DNA of 64,000 nt, taken from contig NZ_CP051625.1 of NCBI RefSeq assembly GCF_012844345.1, positions 744,001 through 808,000 on the forward strand, written 5' to 3'. Below, piece by piece: positions 26,718 to 37,182 of this stretch. Position 1 is the first letter of the stretch, and every line of letters starts with the position of its first letter. Source of the stretch: Pseudomonas sp. gcc21. GTDB taxonomy: Bacteria; Pseudomonadota; Gammaproteobacteria; Pseudomonadales; Pseudomonadaceae. The position numbers and the translations under genes were made by a program. The notes beneath the pieces were generated by a model. The model saw nothing but the letters and a program-made list of their open reading frames with translations. It did not search any database and had not been told where the DNA came from.

Positions 26718-29147
26718 TCAGCGTTTCCGGGAAGGCTTGACTTTCAAGCGATCAGGCAGGCCCTGGATCGACACCCAGTCGAACAATTGCGTGCGGTAGC
26801 GGCCCTCGTTGAACAGCGCCGCCTGATCATCGTAATGCGGGTCGAAGGGATTGCCCGACTGGCCGAGCGGCAGGATGCCGAGCGTCCCGTCAAGGTTGCC
26901 CAGATCGACCAGCCGGCGCGCGGAAGGCCCGGCACTGACCTGGTATACATCCTGATCCAGTGCGAAGGTCATGCTGTTGATACTCTCCTTGCTTCCGTCG
27001 ACGGGTACCGGATCACTGCTCAGAAGCGCGCCGAAGGGTAATTTCTCCGCCAGCGGATGGGCATGCTCGAGCCGTATGACACGCTCCCATTTCCAGTCAT
27101 CAACGTCTGTGCCCAGTTGCTCCGTAAGCGCTTCGATTGTATTGATCCAGGCGTGTTCGACGGCTGCCTGGCGACCATCGAGCACCGGCTGCTCACGGTT
27201 GTCCCACCACGGCGATGCAGGTTTCCAATACAGACTGAGCAGGCTTTTCTCAGCCATGTTGGTGTTCTTGAAAAATTCGTACTGGTCGCCAAGCTCATCG
27301 GCGAAAAGCGCTCGCATCAGCTGGTCATGCCAGCGCTGGTAAAGGGTGGCGCCCACGCTGTTGCGTTCGAATCCGCCATTCCACTCCGCGAGCAATTCCC
27401 TGGCGCGTGCTGCCGAGGTGCGCAGCTCTTCCCGGAACAGTTCTTCGCTGAGCAATGGCAGGGCATCGGTAATCATCGCCGCCGACTGGGAGCGGCGGGT
27501 GTCCAGCTGAATATGACGGAAAAACGTCTGATCCATGGGTTGATCGGTGGCCAGCAGCTCGGCCAGCCGTTGGGAGCGCTCGGACGGGGCGTAGTAACCA
27601 GGCACCAGGCGCCGCGGATTGTCCTGATCATAGGGGTGGTTGGCGCTGTATACATGCCCGACGGAGGGGTTCACCGTGCGCGGGTTGAGGGCGAATGGCT
27701 GGTAGCCAAGGAATTTGTCCCGATCACTGCCGCCACTGAGCAGGGCGAAGCTGTTGTTGCTTTTCGGCCAGCGTTTCATACGGCCAATCGCCCAGGAGGC
27801 AATGTTGTCTTCCACGTCGGCGTACACAACGTTGAGTCCGGGAGACCAGTGCTTTGCTGCTGCGGCCTCGAACTCGGCCATGTTGCTGGCCCTTGAAAAC
27901 CCATAAAAGGCCTCGGTCGAGTCGCTTTCGGGATTGAGAAAGGTCCAGAACAGGCTGACCGGGCGACGATCCGCTTCGACCTCTTCCGAGGCGTCCAGAC
28001 GGTCATTGATGATAGGCCCGTTCCTGGAGCTGCGCATCCGGATCAGGCGGTCTTCCTGGCCGCGGACCTTGATCACTTCCTCGTGCACGGTCAGCTTTTG
28101 CCAGCGATTGTCGGTCCATACATGGTCTGGTTTGTCCGGATGAACGCGCTCACGGTAGAAGTCCACTTCATCATTCATCAGCATGGTTAGGCCCCAGGCG
28201 TGATGCCGCGTCTGGCCCAGCAGCGCGAACGGCAACCCGGCAAGGAAATGCCCGTAGACTTCATGTTCAGGGGTGCGGATATGCGCTTCATACCAGGTGG
28301 CAGGAACCGAGAACCCGATATGTGGGTCGTTCGCCAGCATAGGGGCACCGCTTGCGCTACGGCTCGCCTTGATTGCCCAGGCGTTGCTGCCCAGGAACTG
28401 GCCGACCGGCAGGTGCTTTTCGACGTGGGCAACCCGCTGAAGCAACGGCCCGAGCAACGAGGCGCTCTGCGCTGGCGGAGATGTGGGCGGCCTGGTGTCT
28501 GGCCACCCAGGGACCAGGTCCTGCATATGCCGTTCGCCCAGCGTGCCGCGAACATGATCGACCAGGGCGTCGGTCTTGAAAGCTTCAGCAAACGAGTACG
28601 CCATGTAACCCATGACATGAGCGATATCAGCCGTAGTGAAATAGTCCGGCTTGCTAAGCAACAAGCGATACTCAACCGGCACATTACCCTGGTCGATGTA
28701 CTGGTTTATGCCGCTCTGGTACGCATTTATCAGCTGGACGTGCGGCGCGTCGGCATTCTCTTCCATGCGCCTGGCATAGTCGCGGGCGAACCGGCTGATA
28801 CCCAGTGAGCGAAAGAAGCGGTCGGTTGCCAGCGACTCCTGGCCGAAGAGTTCGGAGAGGCGCCCGGCGCCGATCCGGCGCAGCAGATCCATCTGGAACA
28901 GGCGGTCCTGGGCGTGCAGGTAGCCAAGAGTACGATAGGCATCCTGGTCAGTTTGTGCGTCAATGTGTGGCACTCCCCAGGTGTCGTAATACACCCGCGC
29001 CGGTTGCTCCATGCCCTGCAGTCTTAGCGTGCCGCTGCGCTGTGCTTCCGCGCTGTGAAATATCCAGGCTCCCAACACGGCCAGCGTTATTGCAAGAATG
29101 AGTACTACGGCGGCCAGTTTCAGCAGAAAGGTACGGCGTTTGTTCAC
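26718..29147 (-). CDS. Penicillin-acylase-family Ntn hydrolase
   Basis: About 809 residues from a GTG at 29147 that has CAAGG 7 nt upstream; the frame is open further upstream but that part does not look coding. An N-terminal signal/anchor (KLAAVVLILAITLAVLGAWIF) sends it to the periplasm. The family makes a precursor that cuts itself into alpha and beta chains; the new N-terminal serine is in GSNAWAI near residue 253, and NDPHIGFSVPATWY is the typical beta-chain start. Substrates in this family are penicillins, cephalosporins, cyclic lipopeptides and N-acyl-homoserine lactones; the Pseudomonas AHL acylases PvdQ, QuiP and HacB belong here. No AHL synthase gene is in the window, so the amide substrate is open. 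Confidence 0.85.
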   Translation of the reverse strand: MNKRRTFLLKLAAVVLILAITLAVLGAWIFHSAEAQRSGTLRLQGMEQPARVYYDTWGVPHIDAQTDQDAYRTLGYLHAQDRLFQMDLLRRIGAGRLSELFGQESLATDRFFRSLGISRFARDYARRMEENADAPHVQLINAYQSGINQYIDQGNVPVEYRLLLSKPDYFTTADIAHVMGYMAYSFAEAFKTDALVDHVRGTLGERHMQDLVPGWPDTRPPTSPPAQSASLLGPLLQRVAHVEKHLPVGQFLGSNAWAIKASRSASGAPMLANDPHIGFSVPATWYEAHIRTPEHEVYGHFLAGLPFALLGQTRHHAWGLTMLMNDEVDFYRERVHPDKPDHVWTDNRWQKLTVHEEVIKVRGQEDRLIRMRSSRNGPIINDRLDASEEVEADRRPVSLFWTFLNPESDSTEAFYGFSRASNMAEFEAAAAKHWSPGLNVVYADVEDNIASWAIGRMKRWPKSNNSFALLSGGSDRDKFLGYQPFALNPRTVNPSVGHVYSANHPYDQDNPRRLVPGYYAPSERSQRLAELLATDQPMDQTFFRHIQLDTRRSQSAAMITDALPLLSEELFREELRTSAARARELLAEWNGGFERNSVGATLYQRWHDQLMRALFADELGDQYEFFKNTNMAEKSLLSLYWKPASPWWDNREQPVLDGRQAAVEHAWINTIEALTEQLGTDVDDWKWERVIRLEHAHPLAEKLPFGALLSSDPVPVDGSKESINSMTFALDQDVYQVSAGPSARRLVDLGNLDGTLGILPLGQSGNPFDPHYDDQAALFNEGRYRTQLFDWVSIQGLPDRLKVKPSRKR

Positions 29148-29239
29148 GGGTTGCCTTGATATGGTGAAAATTATCCCGGCATCATGCTGAGAGTGAAACC
29201 CGTCGTCAATCGAGTTTAATGAGAAGAGGAAAAGGCAGC

Positions 29240-30247
29240 ATGGGACGCAGCGTTGCATTGGTTCTGGGCAGTGGCGGGGCCCGTGGTTACGCCCATATAG
29301 GCGTGATCGAAGAGTTGGAACGTCGCGGGTATTCCATCGAATGCATCGCCGGTTGCTCCATGGGCGCGGTCGTAGGTGGTGTGTATGCCGCAGGGGGGCT
29401 GTCGGCCTATCGGGAGTGGGTTTCCGGTCTGGCCTATATCGACGTGCTGAGGCTGCTGGATGTAGGGTTTGGCAATCTCGGTGCGATCCGTGGGGAAAAG
29501 ATTTTCGGCCGCGTCAGGGAAATCGTCGGCGATGTGCGAATCGAGGATCTGAAGATACCCTTCACCGCGGTGGCGACTGACCTGACCAACCAGCAGGAAG
29601 TCTGGTTCCAGCAGGGCTGCCTGCACCAGGCCATGCGCGCATCGGCAGCGATACCTAGCTTGTTCTCGCCAGTTCGTCAGGGTAGTCGGGTGCTGGTTGA
29701 CGGCGGACTGCTCAATCCGCTACCGATTGTTCCGGTGGTGTCCTCCCATTGCGATCTGATTGTGGCGGTCAACCTTAACGGCATGCATACCTACGGTTAC
29801 AGTCTGCCGGTGATCGAGCGGTCGGCGCCGATACGTCAGCAATGGGATCACTGGGTGGGCAGCATCAATATGCGCAACTGGATAAGCCGTCGTGCAAGCT
29901 CGGCGGATGATGTGGTTGCGCTGGATCAGCCTGGCGAGGATGAGGTGCCGGCAGAGAAGGCAGCAATCCGCCAACAGGACGAAACGGCCCCGGTACGCGT
30001 GGAGCAGAATGTCGGTCCGGCAAGCATGCTGGAACTGGTCAACCTGTCATTCGAAACGATGCAGGCTTCGCTGACGCAGTACAAGATTGCCGGATATCCG
30101 CCCGATGTGCTGATGGAAGTGCCGAAACGCCTGAGCCGCTTCTTTGATTTTCACCGCGCCCCGGAGCTGATCGAGCTCGGCCGGTTGGTCGCCAGCGACA
30201 CCCTGGATCGTTTCGAGGGGATCAAGCCCGACGTCCAGGCTTCGTAA
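29240..30247 (+). CDS. Patatin-like phospholipase
   Basis: A 335-residue patatin-domain protein. The oxyanion loop is LGSGGARGYAHIG (residues about 8-20), the nucleophile serine is in GCSMGAVVGG near residue 40, and the catalytic aspartate is in VDGGLLNP near residue 153. No signal peptide is visible, so it is probably cytosolic or peripheral. Family members hydrolyse phospholipids or lysophospholipids. The ATG at 29240 is preferred over one 21 nt upstream because GAGGAAAAGG lies just before it. It is divergent from the acylase gene. Confidence 0.85.
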   Translation: MGRSVALVLGSGGARGYAHIGVIEELERRGYSIECIAGCSMGAVVGGVYAAGGLSAYREWVSGLAYIDVLRLLDVGFGNLGAIRGEKIFGRVREIVGDVRIEDLKIPFTAVATDLTNQQEVWFQQGCLHQAMRASAAIPSLFSPVRQGSRVLVDGGLLNPLPIVPVVSSHCDLIVAVNLNGMHTYGYSLPVIERSAPIRQQWDHWVGSINMRNWISRRASSADDVVALDQPGEDEVPAEKAAIRQQDETAPVRVEQNVGPASMLELVNLSFETMQASLTQYKIAGYPPDVLMEVPKRLSRFFDFHRAPELIELGRLVASDTLDRFEGIKPDVQAS

Positions 30248-30412
30248 CGGCTTCGACGAAGGTAATAAGACGCCATCCATCGCATAGGCCGGTTCCTGGG
30301 GTCTGATGCTCGTTCATAGCGAGCCGCGTTGCTGTGTCGCGGCTGCGATGAAACGGCAATAGACTTTAAAGGCCTGATAGAATGCCGCTCTTGACTTGGC
30401 AGGAGAGACGGC

Positions 30413-31450
30413 ATGAAAAACTCAGTTCGCTTGACCGAATACAGCCATGGCGCCGGTTGTGGATGCAAGATTTCTCCACAGGTGCTGGACGAGATCCTCT
30501 CGGTCGGACAGCCCGGCCCGGCGTTTCCACAGTTGTGGGTGGGTAATTCCAGCCGGGATGATGCAGCGGTTTTCGGGATAGATGACGAGCGCGGCATTGT
30601 CAGTACCACCGATTTCTTCATGCCCATCGTCGATGATCCCTACGATTTCGGCCGTATCGCCGCGACCAATGCCATTAGCGATATCTATGCCATGGGCGGC
30701 ACGCCTCTGATGGCGATCGCCATTCTTGGCTGGCCGGTGAATCTGTTGCCCGCCGCCGTAGCGGGTGACGTCATGGCTGGTGCCCGTGCAGTCTGCACAG
30801 AAGCGGGCATGCCGTTGGCGGGAGGACACTCGATTGACGCGCCGGAGCCCATATTCGGTCTGGCAGTGACTGGCCAGGTCACCCGTAGCCAGCTCAAGCG
30901 TAATGATACTGCCCGTGCAGGCGCGAGGTTGTATCTGACCAAGCCCCTCGGTATAGGCATCCTGACTACCGCAGAAAAGCAGAAAAAGTTGCGCGACGAG
31001 GACGCCGGTGTGGCGCGCGATCTGATGTGCCGTCTCAACCGTATCGGTGCGCAGTTCGCAACGCTTGAAGGCGTACAGGCGATGACGGATGTCACCGGCT
31101 TTGGCCTGCTTGGCCATCTGGTGGAGATGGCCGAAGGGTCGGGCGTCAAGGCGCGCGTCGAATATACGCGGGTGCCGCGTCTGGCCAGCGTCGATCACTA
31201 TCTCTCGGCCGGTTGCGTTCCAGGCGGCACTGGGCGCAACTTTGCCAGTTACGGACACAAGGTCGCGGATATGCCGCAGGCCTGGCGCAATTTACTGTGC
31301 GATCCGCAGACCAGCGGTGGCTTGCTGGTTGCGGTCGATCCGGCGGCTGAGGCAGCGTTCCTCGCGCTTGCCGAGGCAGAAGGCCTGCCGCTTGAGCCGA
31401 TTGGTGAGTGCGTGGCCGCGGATGCCGGCCCCTGCGTCGAGGTCGTTTGA
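30413..31450 (+). CDS. selD: Selenide, water dikinase
   Basis: SelD makes selenophosphate from selenide and ATP, the selenium donor for SelA and MnmH. The 345-residue protein begins with HGAGCGCK; the catalytic residue (Sec or Cys in the family) is a cysteine at residue 16 and the catalytic lysine is residue 19. The [11 protein letters not shown] and TTDFFMP segments bind metal and ATP. GGAGAG precedes the ATG. Its TGA overlaps the mnmH ATG by one base (TGATG), so the two form an operon for selenium use in tRNA. Confidence 0.95.
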   Translation: MKNSVRLTEYSHGAGCGCKISPQVLDEILSVGQPGPAFPQLWVGNSSRDDAAVFGIDDERGIVSTTDFFMPIVDDPYDFGRIAATNAISDIYAMGGTPLMAIAILGWPVNLLPAAVAGDVMAGARAVCTEAGMPLAGGHSIDAPEPIFGLAVTGQVTRSQLKRNDTARAGARLYLTKPLGIGILTTAEKQKKLRDEDAGVARDLMCRLNRIGAQFATLEGVQAMTDVTGFGLLGHLVEMAEGSGVKARVEYTRVPRLASVDHYLSAGCVPGGTGRNFASYGHKVADMPQAWRNLLCDPQTSGGLLVAVDPAAEAAFLALAEAEGLPLEPIGECVAADAGPCVEVV

Positions 31451-32559
31451 TGCGCGCGGACACGCAGGATTTTTCGCGTCTTTTTCTGAACGACGTACCC
31501 TTGCTGGATGTACGGGCGCCGGTCGAGTTTGCCAAGGGCGCCTTTCCAGGAGTGGTCAACTTGCCGCTCATGCTGGATAACGAACGCGAGCAGGTGGGTA
31601 TCTGTTACAAGCAGAAGGGCCAGCAGGCGGCTATCGATCTGGGTCACAAGCTGGTCAATAGCGAGGTCAAGGCGCAGCGCGTCGAAGCCTGGAAAGCCTT
31701 TGCCCAAGCGCACCCCGAAGGCTATATCTATTGTTTCCGTGGCGGTTTGCGCTCGCAGATCGTCCAGCAGTGGCTGGCTGAGGCGGGGGTGGATTACCCG
31801 CGTGTTGCCGGTGGCTACAAGGCGTTACGGCGTTTTCTGATCGATACTCTGGACGAGGCGATTCGCGAGTGCGATCTGAAGCTGGTAGCCGGCTTGACCG
31901 GCACCGGAAAAACCGAAGTGATCGCCGCGCTGGAGTCCAGTCTGGATCTGGAAGGTCATGCCCATCACCGGGGCTCGAGCTTTGGCCGACGCTCGACGCC
32001 TCAACCAGGACAGATTGATTTCGAGAATCGTCTGGCCATTGAAGTGCTCCAAGTCCGGGCGAAGGGGCACCAAACGCTGGTGCTGGAGGACGAGGGCCGC
32101 ATGGTTGGCAGCTGTACGGTGCCGATCGAGCTGTTCCGCGCCATGCAGGAGGCGCCGCTGATCTGGCTTGAGGAAAGCTTCGAGAACCGTGTCGAGCGAA
32201 TCCTTCAGGACTATGTGACGGATATGCACGCTGAATACGCACTGTTACATCCCGAGCAGCCCGAGGCCGCCTTCGCCGCGTTTTCCGAGTTCCTGCTGGG
32301 CAGCCTGCTACGTATTCGCAAGCGGTTGGGCGGCGAGCGCTTCCAGTCTCTCGAAGCAATGATGCGCCACGCGCTGGAGATTCAGCAGCGTAGTGGGGAG
32401 GTGCACGCCCACCGTGACTGGATCGCCGGGCTGCTGACGCACTATTACGATCCGATGTATGCCTACCAGCGGGCCGGGAAGGAGCAGCGGGTGGTGTTCA
32501 GTGGCGACAAGCGAGCCGTTATCGAATACCTGACGGAGCGGTCGACCAGCGAAGCCTGA
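31450..32559 (+). CDS. mnmH: tRNA 2-selenouridine synthase
   Basis: MnmH (SelU, YbbB) replaces sulfur with selenium in 2-thiouridine at the wobble position of some tRNAs. The 369-residue product has an N-terminal rhodanese domain with the active cysteine in [11 protein letters not shown] (near residue 97) and a C-terminal P-loop domain with [10 protein letters not shown]. An earlier in-frame start would extend into selD; the ATG at 31450 gives the usual N-terminus [20 protein letters not shown]. It is coupled to selD. Confidence 0.93.
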   Translation: MRADTQDFSRLFLNDVPLLDVRAPVEFAKGAFPGVVNLPLMLDNEREQVGICYKQKGQQAAIDLGHKLVNSEVKAQRVEAWKAFAQAHPEGYIYCFRGGLRSQIVQQWLAEAGVDYPRVAGGYKALRRFLIDTLDEAIRECDLKLVAGLTGTGKTEVIAALESSLDLEGHAHHRGSSFGRRSTPQPGQIDFENRLAIEVLQVRAKGHQTLVLEDEGRMVGSCTVPIELFRAMQEAPLIWLEESFENRVERILQDYVTDMHAEYALLHPEQPEAAFAAFSEFLLGSLLRIRKRLGGERFQSLEAMMRHALEIQQRSGEVHAHRDWIAGLLTHYYDPMYAYQRAGKEQRVVFSGDKRAVIEYLTERSTSEA

Positions 32560-32575
32560 GCCGCCCGGGTCTGTT

Positions 32576-32594
32576 GCCGTTCCTGGTGAACGGC
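32576..32594. terminator. Hairpin between convergent mnmH and smr genes
   Basis: GCCGTTC and GAACGGC form a 7-bp stem with a 5-nt loop in the 53-nt gap between convergent stops. No T-run follows. Confidence 0.4.
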
Positions 32595-32612
32595 GTCAAC
32601 AGGTCTGGCCAG

Positions 32613-33185
32613 TTATTCGTCCCGTCCTTCGAGCATGGTTCGCTTTAGCAAAACGTAAACCGACCCGGTGCCGCCATGGCGCGGAATGCATGAGGTAAAA
32701 CCCAACACCTTGGGGTGTTGACGCAGCCAGGTATTTACGTGGCTTTTGAGGATAGGTTTGCGGCCGTCCTTGCGCATGGCTTTACCGTGGGTCACGCGTA
32801 CGCAGCGGATCTCCAGCCGGTTAGCCTCGGCAATGAACTCCCAGAGAATCTCGCGCGCCTTCTCCACGGTCATGCCATGCAGGTCGATGGTGCCGTCGAA
32901 GGGTATCTGGCCGGTCTTCAGTTTACGCAGCTGGCTTTCCTGTACACCGTTTGACGCCCAGGCCAGCTCTTCTTCCGGCTGCACATCCATGACGAACTGA
33001 TCCGACAGCCCGTCGACCTTGATACGGTTATCCGGCCGGACGGCGCCCTGACGCAGCGTCTTTAGCCTGGCGTGATCAGTGCGAGGCTTGCCGGTATCGG
33101 CCTGATCGACCTTGATCGGTTTTACGCCCCGGATCGCCTGCCTGAACAGGTCCAGATCGTCGGTTTCGTTGGAATCGTGGGTCAT
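32613..33185 (-). CDS. Smr-domain protein (putative nuclease)
   Basis: A 190-residue protein with a charged N-terminal half and a C-terminal Smr domain (about residues 90-185). The domain shows DLHGMTVEKAREIL, the CVRVTHGKAMRKDGRKP segment and RHGGTGSVYVLL, which fit the DxH and HGxG-type motifs of Smr nucleases. Small Smr proteins act on DNA or cleave mRNA at stalled ribosomes; which applies here is unclear. ATG at 33185 is preferred over a TTG at 33197; neither has a strong ribosome-binding site. It is divergent from prmB. Confidence 0.85.
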   Translation of the reverse strand: MTHDSNETDDLDLFRQAIRGVKPIKVDQADTGKPRTDHARLKTLRQGAVRPDNRIKVDGLSDQFVMDVQPEEELAWASNGVQESQLRKLKTGQIPFDGTIDLHGMTVEKAREILWEFIAEANRLEIRCVRVTHGKAMRKDGRKPILKSHVNTWLRQHPKVLGFTSCIPRHGGTGSVYVLLKRTMLEGRDE

Positions 33186-33315
33186 GATGGTCAACACATA
33201 ATTGGCAGACGCATAGTGTACCAGCCCCTATGGCTTATGCCTCGGGCGAGAAAACCCGCGCCACGGTTTTGACCTGCCTGCTAGAATGACGGCTTCGATT
33301 CAAGGACGCTTTGCC

Positions 33316-34227
33316 ATGACTGAACTCGCCGCGCTAACCACCATCAAGGATCTCGTTCGCTGGGGCGTGAGTCGTTTTCATGAGGCCGGCCTGTGGTTCG
33401 GGCATGGCACGGATAACGCGTGGGACGAATCGCGCCTGCTGGTGTTGAGTGGCTTGTCGCTGCCCTGGGAGACGCCGCAGGACTACATGGATTGTCGGGT
33501 CACCGAAAGCGAGCGTGCAGCGGTGATCGCGTTGCTGCAGCAACGAATAGACCAACGTATTCCCGCAGCCTACCTGACCGGGCACGCACGCTTTGCCGGC
33601 CTTGATTTCATCGTCGATGAAAGAGTGCTGGTGCCACGCTCGCCGATCGCAGAGTTGATAGCCAATCGCTTCGAACCCTGGCTGGAACGCGACCCAGTCC
33701 GGATTCTGGATCTGTGTACCGGTAGCGGCTGCATTGGTATTGCCTGCGCCTACGCGTTTCCCCAGGCCGAGGTGGTACTCGCAGACCTGTCCACCGACGC
33801 CCTGGCTGTGGCGGAGGACAACATCGAAGCGCATCAGGTTCAGGATCGGGTTGAGGCGCGCTGGTCGGACGGTCTCGACGGCATGCCGGGCGAGCGCTTC
33901 GATCTGATCGTGAGCAATCCTCCCTACGTGGATGCACAGGATATGGATGGATTGCCGGATGAGTATCAGCATGAGCCGGAGATAGGTCTGGCATGCGGGG
34001 AGGACGGTCTGGATCTGGTGCGGCGTATTCTTGCAGAAGCCGCTGATCATCTTACCGAGGATGGCGTTCTGGTTATCGAAGTGGGCAACAGCATGGTTCA
34101 CGTGATGGCCGAGTGGCCTGAAGTCGACTTCGAGTGGGTACCCTTCAAACACGGCGGGCATGGTGTATTCGTGCTGAGCGCGGCGCAATGCCGCGACCAT
34201 CAGGAGCTGTTTCAGGCCTCGCTGTAG
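33316..34227 (+). CDS. prmB: 50S ribosomal protein L3 glutamine methyltransferase
   Basis: PrmB methylates a glutamine of ribosomal protein uL3. The 303-residue protein has the SAM-binding [13 protein letters not shown] and the catalytic [13 protein letters not shown]; the NPPY motif defines N5-glutamine methyltransferases of the PrmB/PrmC type, and the lack of the PrmC N-terminus plus neighbour aroC favours PrmB. AAGGA lies 10 nt before the ATG at 33316. It converges with the next gene with only 4 nt between the stops. Confidence 0.92.
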   Translation: MTELAALTTIKDLVRWGVSRFHEAGLWFGHGTDNAWDESRLLVLSGLSLPWETPQDYMDCRVTESERAAVIALLQQRIDQRIPAAYLTGHARFAGLDFIVDERVLVPRSPIAELIANRFEPWLERDPVRILDLCTGSGCIGIACAYAFPQAEVVLADLSTDALAVAEDNIEAHQVQDRVEARWSDGLDGMPGERFDLIVSNPPYVDAQDMDGLPDEYQHEPEIGLACGEDGLDLVRRILAEAADHLTEDGVLVIEVGNSMVHVMAEWPEVDFEWVPFKHGGHGVFVLSAAQCRDHQELFQASL

Positions 34228-34231
34228 CTAC

Positions 34232-35002
34232 TTAGCGAAGCACTACCCATAACAGCAATATGGCCTGGAATATCGAGAATACGATCAGGCAGCCGATTGC
34301 GAAGCGGTGTCCGATATCGTTGCGTTTATAGCTTTCCAGTGACGCCTGCAGCGTATTGAGCTGACGTTGCTGTTGCAGCTGGGCCGCTTCCTGCTCGCGC
34401 AGTTGGTGCAGCAGTTCTCCCGGCTCGATGGGTTGCACGCGCTCGGTGTTCCAGCTGCCGATCAGATGCTGCAGATGGCTGGTCTGGGCGCGGCCCTGGG
34501 CTGGGGCGTCCGGATTGAAGCTGATATCGAATCCGGCGCGCTTAAGCAGCTTCCTGCGTACTTCCTGTAGTTCCTCATTTAGGCCCTGATCATCAAGAAT
34601 CATCGGCGTGACCACATATTCCGGAACATTGCGCTGACACCAGTCGATCAGCCGAGCGAGCAGATACCCGGCTATACCGCGCCGCGCCGGAGCAATGCGC
34701 ACGCCGCTGGGTCCAAAGCGCACCCGTTGGCGGCTGTGGTCGACCAATACTTCAAGCCGGTTGCCATCTTCCTGCCACTGTTCGCCATCCAGCCGGATCT
34801 GCAGGCGATACAGCTCCAGGTTGCCGATGCGTTCGCGGGTGGTGGCCACCTGGGCAAGTGTTTCCGGTTGAATGGTTTTGCGTAGCACCGACACCGGTCT
34901 GAGCAAGATCCAGTGAAAGTCGGTGGGTCGGGCGCGGGCAAACGGATCCCGTGGCGACTGGGATTCTGTTGCGTTGAGGGTGGGTTGGTCCGCGCTGCTC
35001 AT
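34232..35002 (-). CDS. Conserved hypothetical membrane-anchored protein
   Basis: I do not recognise this 256-residue family. It has an acetyltransferase-like look in the middle (VRIAPARRGIAGYLLARLIDWCQ, then a predicted helical EELQEVRRKLLKRAGFDIS), a Gln/Leu coiled-coil stretch (about residues 203-225) and one C-terminal transmembrane helix (FAIGCLIVFSIFQAILLLWVVL). It would be tail-anchored, with the bulk in the cytoplasm. The GNAT-like resemblance is weak and should not be taken as function. It follows the TauE/SafE gene on the same strand by 59 nt. Confidence 0.7.
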   Translation of the reverse strand: MSSADQPTLNATESQSPRDPFARARPTDFHWILLRPVSVLRKTIQPETLAQVATTRERIGNLELYRLQIRLDGEQWQEDGNRLEVLVDHSRQRVRFGPSGVRIAPARRGIAGYLLARLIDWCQRNVPEYVVTPMILDDQGLNEELQEVRRKLLKRAGFDISFNPDAPAQGRAQTSHLQHLIGSWNTERVQPIEPGELLHQLREQEAAQLQQQRQLNTLQASLESYKRNDIGHRFAIGCLIVFSIFQAILLLWVVLR

Positions 35003-35061
35003 GAGTGATGTCCGGTAGGGTTCACAGGCTTATCGGCGGCGCGGGCCAAAACTTGAAATCA

Positions 35062-35829
35062 TTACCAGCTGCTCAGCGCATCCCAGATCAATCGGATCGC
35101 GAGCACCGTCAGCAGCAGATTGAAATACAAGCCGAAGCGTTGATCGCTGAGGTTTTTCAATAGCGTCAGCCCAAGCCAGGTGCCGATTGCGCCAGCCCCG
35201 ATCATCACCAGTATCAGCCCCAGCCATTCAACGAATACGAACCCGGCGGCGCCGTAAACCAATGCCTTCGGTGCATGCTGCAATGTCATCGCGGCGGCAA
35301 AGGTTGCCACGGTGGCGAAGCGGTCACCCTGTTGCTGCTGTTTGACAAAGGCAGCCACTAGCGGACCGGTAGCGCCGACAAACAGGCTGACGAAGGTGGT
35401 CAGTGTGGCGGCGATCAGGGTCCCAGCCGGTCCGGTGGCGATCCTGGGGATTTGCGGGCCCCAGCAGAGCAGCAGAATGAAACCCGCGATACACACTTGA
35501 ACCAGTGCCAGCGGCAGATTCACCAGAAACCGGCTGCCGAGCCAGGCTCCCAGAAGCACCCCGGGGAGAAACCAGGCGATAACTGTGAGCTTGATGTGGC
35601 GGGCAGTCATCAGGGCGCGGTTGAAATTCGAGCCCAGTTGCACCATCCCGTGAACCGGAATGATCGCCGCGGGGGGCATGACCAACGCCATGATTGCAAG
35701 CAGCGCAACGCCGCCGCCGATCCCCAGTGACGCGGTGATCGCCGAAGTGACTCCGGCGGCGATGACCAGCAGGGTGGCAAGTCCCGGATTAAGACCAGCC
35801 GGCAGGATGAATCCCAGAACCGCTTCCAT
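35062..35829 (-). CDS. TauE/SafE-family anion exporter
   Basis: A 255-residue inner-membrane protein with seven or eight hydrophobic segments. The first Gly-rich helix pair holds [15 protein letters not shown] and the second half repeats a related pattern ([13 protein letters not shown]), the two-repeat structure of the TauE/SafE family (formerly DUF81). Members export sulfite, sulfoacetate or related organosulfur anions. The substrate here is unknown and no sulfonate genes are near. ATG at 35829 was chosen; a TTG 27 nt upstream is possible. Confidence 0.8.
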   Translation of the reverse strand: MEAVLGFILPAGLNPGLATLLVIAAGVTSAITASLGIGGGVALLAIMALVMPPAAIIPVHGMVQLGSNFNRALMTARHIKLTVIAWFLPGVLLGAWLGSRFLVNLPLALVQVCIAGFILLLCWGPQIPRIATGPAGTLIAATLTTFVSLFVGATGPLVAAFVKQQQQGDRFATVATFAAAMTLQHAPKALVYGAAGFVFVEWLGLILVMIGAGAIGTWLGLTLLKNLSDQRFGLYFNLLLTVLAIRLIWDALSSW

Positions 35830-35943
35830 CGGAACGCTCGTCGCTGCGAAAACCAAAGCTTAGGGTGTGTTCGGCTGTTGTCGCAACCCGGGATCGGGGT
35901 TCGCAACTCGCGAGCAGGGCGGGACCGGTGCCGGGTCAACAGG

Positions 35944-35973
35944 CTGTCACCCTCCGACACGGAACGCTATACT
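35944..35973 (+). promoter_or_regulatory. Putative sigma-70 promoter of aroC
   Basis: CTGTCA at 35944-35949 and TATACT at 35968-35973 are separated by 18 nt, and the -10 box lies 35 nt before the aroC ATG. The -35 matches the consensus at four of six positions. No experimental support. Confidence 0.45.
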
Positions 35974-36008
35974 GCTGGCCCTTCAATCATCGACTTCGGG
36001 TTGCGCGC

Positions 36009-37100
36009 ATGTCCGGAAATACCATTGGCACATTGTTCACTGTCACCACCGCCGGCGAGAGCCATGGCGCCGCCTTGATGGCTATTGTGGACGGGTGCCC
36101 TCCGGGCATGGAGCTGAGCACGGCTGATCTGCAGCATGAGCTGGACCGTCGCAAACCGGGCACCAGCCGCCACACAACCCAGCGCCAGGAGGCGGATGAG
36201 GTCGAGATCGTTTCCGGCGTATTCGAAGGGCGTACAACGGGATGCCCGATCGGGCTGCTGATTCGCAACACCGACCAGAAGTCCAAGGACTACTCGGCAA
36301 TCAAGGACCTGTTCCGACCTGCCCATGCCGACTATACCTACCATCACAAGTACGGCATCCGCGATTACCGCGGAGGCGGGCGCTCATCTGCACGGGAGAC
36401 AGCCATGCGCGTGGCTGCCGGTGCTATTGCCAAGAAATATCTGGCATCCCAGGGCATCACCGTTCGCGGCTACATGAGTCAGCTGGGTCCGATCGAGATT
36501 CCCTTCGAGACCTGGGAATCGGTTGATCAGAACGCCTTTTTCTGCCCGAATCCAGGCAAGGTGGCTGAGCTGGAAACCTATATGGATCAGCTGCGCAGGG
36601 ATCAGGATTCTGTCGGAGCCAGGATAACCGTGGTTGCCGAAGGCGTTCCGCCAGGTCTCGGCGAGCCGGTCTTTGATCGCCTGGATGCCGAGCTGGCCTA
36701 TGCGCTGATGAATATCAATGCGGTGAAGGGCGTAGAAATGGGTGCCGGTTTCGCCTCGGTCGCTCAGCGCGGCACTGAACATCGCGATGAAATGACCCCC
36801 GCCGGGTTCAAGAGCAACCATGCGGGCGGCGTGCTGGGAGGCATTTCATCGGGCCAGCCGATTGTCGCAAGCCTGGCGCTAAAGCCTACATCCAGTATCA
36901 CGACTCCTGGCCAATCCATTGATATTGCTGGTAATCCTGTTGAGGTTGTTACCAAGGGGCGACACGACCCCTGCGTCGGAATTCGTGCCACACCGATTGC
37001 CGAGGCGATGGTTGCCATTGTGCTGCTCGACCATCTGTTGCGCCATCGGGGGCAGAATGCAGATGTGCAGGTGGCCACGCCCGTGCTCGGTCAGTTGTAA
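36009..37100 (+). CDS. aroC: Chorismate synthase
   Basis: AroC makes chorismate from EPSP using reduced FMN, the last common step to aromatic amino acids and folate. The 363-residue protein starts with [20 protein letters not shown], includes the RPGHAD-like RPAHADYTY segment, [12 protein letters not shown], and the C-terminal [18 protein letters not shown]. The frame is open upstream to 35865, but 36009 gives the canonical N-terminus. The stop is followed by an 82-nt gap to the MFS gene. Confidence 0.96.
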   Translation: MSGNTIGTLFTVTTAGESHGAALMAIVDGCPPGMELSTADLQHELDRRKPGTSRHTTQRQEADEVEIVSGVFEGRTTGCPIGLLIRNTDQKSKDYSAIKDLFRPAHADYTYHHKYGIRDYRGGGRSSARETAMRVAAGAIAKKYLASQGITVRGYMSQLGPIEIPFETWESVDQNAFFCPNPGKVAELETYMDQLRRDQDSVGARITVVAEGVPPGLGEPVFDRLDAELAYALMNINAVKGVEMGAGFASVAQRGTEHRDEMTPAGFKSNHAGGVLGGISSGQPIVASLALKPTSSITTPGQSIDIAGNPVEVVTKGRHDPCVGIRATPIAEAMVAIVLLDHLLRHRGQNADVQVATPVLGQL

Positions 37101-37182
37101 TCGTTCGGTTGACTGCTGCGTCCCGTCTGGCTGACGTTCAAGCCAGCACAGGCGGGGCTGATCAGACATTCCTGCCAGGAGC

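Noticed and set aside
27057..27896. Plus-strand open frame of about 280 codons inside the acylase gene.
   Set aside because: It lies opposite a full-length acylase with family motifs and shows no domain or ribosome-binding site; open antisense frames are common at this GC content.
30422..31258. Minus-strand open frame across selD.
   Set aside because: selD is certain by motif and position; the antisense frame has no recognisable features.
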